Shown here: positions 59,779-64,000 of the stretch, one piece after another
Layout: every line of letters begins with the position of its first letter
How positions within the stretch are numbered: position 1 is the stretch's first letter
Assembly (NCBI RefSeq): GCF_000245015.1
Contig: NZ_JH600070.1
Span: 3,083,252 to 3,147,251 of the forward strand
Direction: 5' to 3'
DNA: 64,000 nucleotides
DNA from: Beggiatoa alba B18LD
GTDB taxonomy: Bacteria; Pseudomonadota; Gammaproteobacteria; Beggiatoales; Beggiatoaceae
The notes under the pieces: model-generated
Told to the model about the DNA's origin: nothing
Database searches by the model: none
Seen by the model: the letters and a program-made list of their open reading frames with translations, nothing else
Position numbers and translations under genes: made by a program

Positions 59779-60141
59779 ATGGAAACAAGAGAGCATGTCA
59801 TTTTATTAAGTACCTGCCCCACAATGGAAGTTGCGCAGTCTATCGCAACAACGTTGGTCGAGGAACGTTTGGTTGCGTGCGTTAATATTTTTCCTGCCTT
59901 GCAGTCAGTGTATTTGTGGGATGGGACAGTACAGCAGGAAACAGAAGTGTTGTTGATGATGAAAACCCGCCGTTTTTTGTATGCACAAGTTGAGCAGGTT
60001 TTACAAGCGTTACATCCTTATGAAGTGCCTGAATTAATTATGTTACCTATTGTTGCAGGATTACCCAGTTATTTGCAGTGGATTAATGAAGTAACCCTTG
60101 CGCATTCATTCGTTGACGGCGGATTGTCCAAACCAGAATGA
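59779..60141 (+). CDS. cutA: Divalent-cation tolerance protein CutA
   Basis: A 120-residue PII-like trimeric protein. Conserved elements are VILLSTCPTMEVAQSIATTLVEERLVACVNIFP, YLWDGTVQQETEVLLMMKTR and LHPYEVPELIMLPIVAGLPSYLQWI, the standard CutA signature. It is linked to copper tolerance and cytochrome c maturation in E. coli, but the molecular role remains unclear. It is monocistronic, with recD 149 bp upstream. Its last 36 bp overlap the 3' end of the convergent sensor-protein gene. Confidence 0.93.
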   Translation: METREHVILLSTCPTMEVAQSIATTLVEERLVACVNIFPALQSVYLWDGTVQQETEVLLMMKTRRFLYAQVEQVLQALHPYEVPELIMLPIVAGLPSYLQWINEVTLAHSFVDGGLSKPE

Positions 60142-61068
60142 AAGGTCTTTGCTTAGGAATACATCAACAGGGAGGTATTGTGAGCCTTCGGTTGAGAAGC
60201 TGAGTCCAACCATACCATTCATGATGTTGATAGAGCCTGAGCGTAAGTAAATTCTTTCGTGGGCAAGGCGCAGGGTACGAAAGCGGTCTAGGACTGTGCG
60301 AATATTCTTCGCGGGGAGTTGTGCTTGTGGTGGGTAGGGACTCAGCGGATAGTTCATGATGGTTTCTGAGTCAAAGAGTTGTTCTATGGTAAATAGGCGG
60401 TATTGGTAGGGGTCGTAAACATGCCAGAGCATGACTTGTGCGCTGGAGTAGTGCAGGGTGCAGTGAAATATACCATATTGTTTTATCAGTCGTTCTAGGA
60501 CTTCGTTGATTTCGTGAATATGTTGGTCTAGGGGGCTGATGGTGCGTGCTTGTACGACGCGGGATGCTTGACCATTGGTTGCGGGATTGCGCATTTCTTT
60601 GGGGGTAAGCAGGGATGTGCTTTGTGTTGATGCCATTGAAACGGGAATTTCTGCAATATCGAAGTCTGCGACGAGAAAGCCAAGAAATTGTTGTTCGTCA
60701 ATAATGGGTTGTACAGCACTGATACAGGGGCGACCTGTGGTATTGCTGATATAGACGGAGGACAGCATAAAGTGTCGTTTGGGGTAGAGGCTGACGGAGT
60801 AGGGACGGCGCGAGAGGTCTTGTCCACGAAAATCCATGTCTATTTGTTGGTTTGCACGGATATTTGAGCTGATTTGTTTGCCCATTTTGTCGATGACGTA
60901 AATCAGGTGACAATGGGGTACTGTGGTAAATTGCGTGTTTAACAGTTGGTCTAAGGCGTTGACATCTGTCCATGCGGAAACGCACAGTTTGGACAAATTT
61001 AGCATTGGTGGTTCAAGCAAGGATGTTAGGACTTTGCGTTGTTCACCAATGGTTTGTTTAATCCACAT
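60106..61068 (-). CDS. PDC/Cache-like sensor domain protein without membrane anchor
   Basis: About 320 residues from the ATG at 61068 (MWIKQTIGEQRKVL), which has GGGGGA seven bases upstream; a longer frame opens at 61101. Residues about 20-165 look like a PDC (PhoQ-DcuS-CitA) sensor domain: HCHLIYVIDKMGKQISSNIRANQQIDMDFRGQDLSRRPYSVSLYPKRHFMLSSVYISNTTGRPCISAVQPIIDEQQFLGFLVADFDI. Unusually, there is no signal peptide or transmembrane helix, so a normally extracytoplasmic sensing fold seems to act in the cytoplasm. The remaining 160 residues resemble no known output domain. It is convergent with cutA and lies 146 bp downstream of relA on the same strand. Confidence 0.6.
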   Translation of the reverse strand: MWIKQTIGEQRKVLTSLLEPPMLNLSKLCVSAWTDVNALDQLLNTQFTTVPHCHLIYVIDKMGKQISSNIRANQQIDMDFRGQDLSRRPYSVSLYPKRHFMLSSVYISNTTGRPCISAVQPIIDEQQFLGFLVADFDIAEIPVSMASTQSTSLLTPKEMRNPATNGQASRVVQARTISPLDQHIHEINEVLERLIKQYGIFHCTLHYSSAQVMLWHVYDPYQYRLFTIEQLFDSETIMNYPLSPYPPQAQLPAKNIRTVLDRFRTLRLAHERIYLRSGSINIMNGMVGLSFSTEGSQYLPVDVFLSKDLSFWFGQSAVNE

Positions 61069-61247
61069 GATGATTTCCCCCATCTTGATGGTGTTAGACA
61101 ATGTGGAGTCGCGCCCGTCGTAGCGCGACCATTAAAAATGCGGGTGAATTGTATCAGATTCTAGCAGTTTGCATGGTGTTGCATTTTTTGGATTTGCGTT
61201 GTGTCGGGTTAATTCTGTTAAGTCTTTTTGTTGTGAGCCATTTTTAT

Positions 61248-63452
61248 TTATATCTTGCGGTAGGCTTCAATGACGTTGGGTAGGTTGTCTATACGTGCCA
61301 AAATATTGCTTAATTCTTCTAAGTTGCTTACTTCTAAGGTAAATTGCATTCTTGCCATGTGTTCTGCTTTGTTGCTGATGGTGTTGACTGCGATGATGTT
61401 GATGTTTTCGTTAGCGGCGATAACGGTAATGTCGCGGAGTAGTCCTGTACGGTCATAGGCATGAATTTGAATATCTACAGGGAAAACGGGTTTTGTTTGT
61501 GCATCTTGTCGACTCCATGTGACTTCGATCAGGCGTTCGTTTTCTTCGTCTTGCCAGTGTACCGCGTGGGGGCAGTCACGGCGGTGAATGGCAACGCCTC
61601 GCCCTTTGGTGATGTAGCCAATAATGGGTTCGTAGGGGATGGGGTTGCAACAGCGGGCGGTGTAGCTGAGTAATCCGCCAACGCCTTTGATGATGATGCC
61701 GTCGGTTTTATAGGGTTGGGTGGTAACAGGGTAAATCGGGGTTTTTTCGGGAAATACTTGTTCGTTGAGTGCGTGGGCGATTTGTTGTAGGGTTAAATCA
61801 CCACGCCCTAAGGCAAGCATGAGTTGTTCAGCGTTTTCTAGTTTAAAGCGTGTTGCGAGTTTGTCGTAGTTGACTTCGTGTAAATTCAGCCGTCGCAGTT
61901 CGCGTTCTAATAGGGTACGTCCATCGCGGAGATGTTGTTTTTCATCTTGTTTTTTCAGCCATTGTTTGACTTTAGAACGCGCCCGCGAGGTTTTTAAATA
62001 GTTGAAATGAGGTACAAGCCAGTCGCGGCTGGGGCGTTCGTCTTTGGCGGCGAGAATTTCGACTTGGTCGCCACTTTTTAAAATGTAGTTGAGTGAAACA
62101 ATGCGGTTGTTGATTTTCGCGCCACGGCAACGATGTCCAAGGCTGGTGTGGATATGGTAGGCGAAATCGAGCGGGGTTGAGCCTGTGGGCAGGTCTAGGA
62201 CTTTGCCTTGTGGGGACATAACATAGACGCGGTCATCTAAAATTTCGGATTTAAATTGGTCGATAAAATCGACATCCCCTTCGGTATTTTCCTCTTTCAT
62301 TTTGAGGACTTTGCGAAGCCAGCCAATTTTTTGCTCGAAATTTTTATCGTAGCCTAAGCTATTTTCTTTATATCGCCAGTGTGAGGCAACGCCTAATTCG
62401 GCGTGGTGGTGCATGGCTTCTGTTCTAATTTGTACTTCAAAGACTTTATCTTCAGGACCATAAACGGCGGTGTGTAATGATTGGTAGTTATTTGGTTTAG
62501 GATTGCTGATGTAGTCGTCAAATTCGCTGGGCAGGTGTTTCCATTTGCTGTGTATCAGTCCTAGGGCTAAATAGCAGTCGTGAACATTGTGAACGAGCAC
62601 GCGCACGGCGCGGATGTCGTAAATGCGGTCAAAATCTAAGTTCTTTTTTTGCATTTTGCGCCAAATGCTGTAAATGTGCTTAGGTCTCCCCATCACATCG
62701 CCTTTTATCCCAGCTTGGCGGAGTTCTTCTTGTAAGATTTGAATCACTTGGGCGATATAACGCTCTCTATCGACGCGCTTTTCATCCAGTTTACGTGCAA
62801 TTTCTTGGTATTCATCAGCATGTAAGTAGCGTAGGGCAAGGTCTTCTAATTCCCATTTTATTTGCCAAATGCCTAAGCGGTTTGCTAAGGGGACGAAAAT
62901 ATCAAGGGTGTCTTGGGCAAAACGTTTTTGGACATCAATCGGTAAATGTTTGAGGGTGCGCATGTTGTGCAAGCGGTCAGCAAGTTTGATGAGCACAACG
63001 CGCACATCTTCGACCATTGCCAATAACATTTTGCGCAAGCCTTCAGCTTCTTGAGATTCTTCAGAAAATTTTTGATATTCAATGAGGTTATCAATAAAAC
63101 GCATTTTATTGACACCGTCTAATAAATTGGTGACGACTTTACCAAAGCGGTTTTGTATCGTTTCTAGGGAAAAATGTTGATCTAGGGCTTCATGCAGGAT
63201 AGCTGCAACTAATACATCTGTATCCATGCCTAAATCTGCCAAAATATCGGCAACGGTTAAGACATGTATTAAATAAGGTTCTCCCGATGGGCGGGTTTGT
63301 TCTTGATAAATTTCGCAGGCGAATTGATACGCTTGTTGAATAGCCTGTTGTTCAGACGCGGAGCGACCTTTCATGATGAGTGTCAACCAGTTGTTGACAT
63401 TGAGTGTATTCCCCATAACGGGCAATAAAAGCGGGTCTTTAACGCTTACCAT
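61248..63452 (-). CDS. relA: (p)ppGpp synthetase RelA, with altered hydrolase motif
   Basis: A 734-residue stringent-response enzyme. The synthetase domain has the acidic EFDD in HLPSEFDDYISNPKPNNYQSLHT and EVQIRTEAMHHHAELGVASHWRYKE, where the E-x-D-D form marks monofunctional RelA (SpoT has RxKD). The N-terminal hydrolase region reads AAILHEALDQ (about 84-92), where active hydrolases have HDVIED, so degradation of (p)ppGpp should be lost. TGS (VYVMSPQGKVLDLPTGSTPLDFAY), a helical region and a C-terminal ACT domain (VDIQIHAYDRTGLLRDITVIAANENINI) complete the chain. RelA binds stalled ribosomes and makes ppGpp on amino acid starvation. A SpoT enzyme must be elsewhere. The start may be 63452 or the ATG 12 codons on (MGNTLNVN). 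Confidence 0.93.
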   Translation of the reverse strand: MVSVKDPLLLPVMGNTLNVNNWLTLIMKGRSASEQQAIQQAYQFACEIYQEQTRPSGEPYLIHVLTVADILADLGMDTDVLVAAILHEALDQHFSLETIQNRFGKVVTNLLDGVNKMRFIDNLIEYQKFSEESQEAEGLRKMLLAMVEDVRVVLIKLADRLHNMRTLKHLPIDVQKRFAQDTLDIFVPLANRLGIWQIKWELEDLALRYLHADEYQEIARKLDEKRVDRERYIAQVIQILQEELRQAGIKGDVMGRPKHIYSIWRKMQKKNLDFDRIYDIRAVRVLVHNVHDCYLALGLIHSKWKHLPSEFDDYISNPKPNNYQSLHTAVYGPEDKVFEVQIRTEAMHHHAELGVASHWRYKENSLGYDKNFEQKIGWLRKVLKMKEENTEGDVDFIDQFKSEILDDRVYVMSPQGKVLDLPTGSTPLDFAYHIHTSLGHRCRGAKINNRIVSLNYILKSGDQVEILAAKDERPSRDWLVPHFNYLKTSRARSKVKQWLKKQDEKQHLRDGRTLLERELRRLNLHEVNYDKLATRFKLENAEQLMLALGRGDLTLQQIAHALNEQVFPEKTPIYPVTTQPYKTDGIIIKGVGGLLSYTARCCNPIPYEPIIGYITKGRGVAIHRRDCPHAVHWQDEENERLIEVTWSRQDAQTKPVFPVDIQIHAYDRTGLLRDITVIAANENINIIAVNTISNKAEHMARMQFTLEVSNLEELSNILARIDNLPNVIEAYRKI

Positions 63453-64000
63453 TGTTGAAACTCGGTGTAGGAAAGAACACGGAAAACATTAAGCCTGTCG
63501 GATAGCGCGTATCCAGTCTAAATACGTTGTTAGCACTATAAGGGTGAATTGTTCGTTGAAAAGGGGAAATCCCTATTTACGATGATTTGTTTTCTATTGC
63601 CCCAAAATGGGATTGCATCTAATTTTGTGTCGTGAGATAACATCATACTAATATTTTGATATGTATAGTATAATTGCTAAGTTTAACAGGGTGATCAGCA
63701 TATGATACCAAAAGCGATATAGGGATTACAGTAATCGTGCCAACATTTGTCGGTATGATTTTTGACTTGCTTTATAAGCAAATGTTTGGGGGAGGGTCTT
63801 TGTCGCAGGCGGTTGAAAATGGTGCTGTGTGTATCGGAATCAATCACAGACTTTTCTTGTCGGAATTTTTGCAACCGATGATTATAAAAAATTTGTAGGC
63901 ATCTTTTTAAAAAAACTCTTAGAATACACAAGACCTATCAATTATCTAAAATTCAAACTTCAAGTATTTTCTTCGCTTAATATATTTATCTGCTAAAAAC
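63453..64000. other. Right-edge region without a recognised gene
   Basis: This 548-bp stretch upstream of relA is AT-rich towards its right. It must hold the relA promoter; TTGATA-TGTATAGTATAATTG around 63656-63676 contains a TATAAT-like box. TTGTCGG(T/A)AT(G)ATTTTTG occurs twice (63749 and 63861 regions), possibly a worn repeat. The 78-codon minus frame (63695-63931) has no recognisable family and unusual composition, so it is not called as a gene. Confidence 0.4.

Noticed and set aside
61248-63452. Bifunctional SpoT/Rel enzyme
   Set aside because: The hydrolase HD motif is changed to H-E-A-L-D-Q and the synthetase has the E-F-D-D form seen in RelA.
63695-63931. Minus-strand frame of 78 codons near the right edge
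   Set aside because: No family resemblance, no Shine-Dalgarno and no neighbour context. A transposase remnant was considered, but no DDE or zinc motif is visible.

Overview
The window looks like a piece of chromosome from a gammaproteobacterium of the Thiotrichales, most like a freshwater Beggiatoa. This is inferred from moderately AT-rich DNA, gammaproteobacterial housekeeping genes (RelA, DusB, BioD, RecD, IlvIHC, PssA), several Rpn/PD-(D/E)XK transposase-like nuclease genes, large hybrid histidine kinases, CHAT-TPR proteins and a family of palindromic interspersed repeats. No species assignment was tested. No rRNA, tRNA, CRISPR array or complete insertion sequence was seen.

Layout. 1-1088: N-terminal part of a type IIG-like restriction-modification methylase that runs off the left edge, followed by a repeat element. 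1522-4424: cytochrome c', then a PlsC acyltransferase and a glutamate-cysteine ligase-like protein. 4831-12454: a periplasmic quinoprotein alcohol-oxidation cluster. It holds an XoxF/ExaF-type dehydrogenase with the lanthanide Asp-x-Asp signature, a PedF-like cytochrome c, a XoxJ-like binding protein, a tandem-domain dihaem cytochrome, a SoxYZ-like carrier and a metallohydrolase-like relay protein. An Rpn nuclease locus sits inside it. 12667-16901: pssA and ilvIHC. 17090-20876: a CHAT-NTPase-TPR protein with a small membrane partner, a plausible defence or stress module. 21038-22775: dusB and bioD. 22837-29391: two large hybrid sensor kinases. 29415-29635: a complete MITE-like element. 29742-31361: an orphan secretin. 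31650-32060: a non-coding DnaA-box cluster. 32144-37936: a PD-(D/E)XK nuclease, a TVP38-disulfide reductase fusion and a polytopic membrane protein. 38329-45122: a six-gene minus-strand run for surface glycan or lipid modification. 45157-46689: CbiQ/CbiO-type ECF transporter genes. 46657-50646: an AAA/DUF4143 ATPase and an ATP-grasp/alpha-E protein. 51125-53708: a LivK-like binding protein and a second Rpn locus. 53762-59630: an AsnB-type amidotransferase, two unknown proteins and RecD. 59779-63452: CutA, a PDC-sensor protein and RelA.

The most unusual signal is in the two Rpn loci (9190-10675 and 52329-53708). Each nuclease gene has an internal ATG with a Shine-Dalgarno sequence just before its repetitive C-terminal part. 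In each locus that same C-terminal part, together with the Shine-Dalgarno and start, is repeated immediately downstream as a free-standing ORF. This matches the known idea of intragenic Rpn antitoxins (RpnS) and suggests that the antitoxin has been copied out as a separate gene, or that a spare 3' cassette is kept. The first locus also carries a nine-C tract after its start codon that puts the gene out of frame by one base, as expected of a phase-variable or mis-sequenced tract. Other points to check are the DnaA-box cluster, the repeat element whose core is inverted between copies, a compact G-quadruplex motif after the CHAT gene, and altered metal-ligand residues in the relay metallohydrolase.
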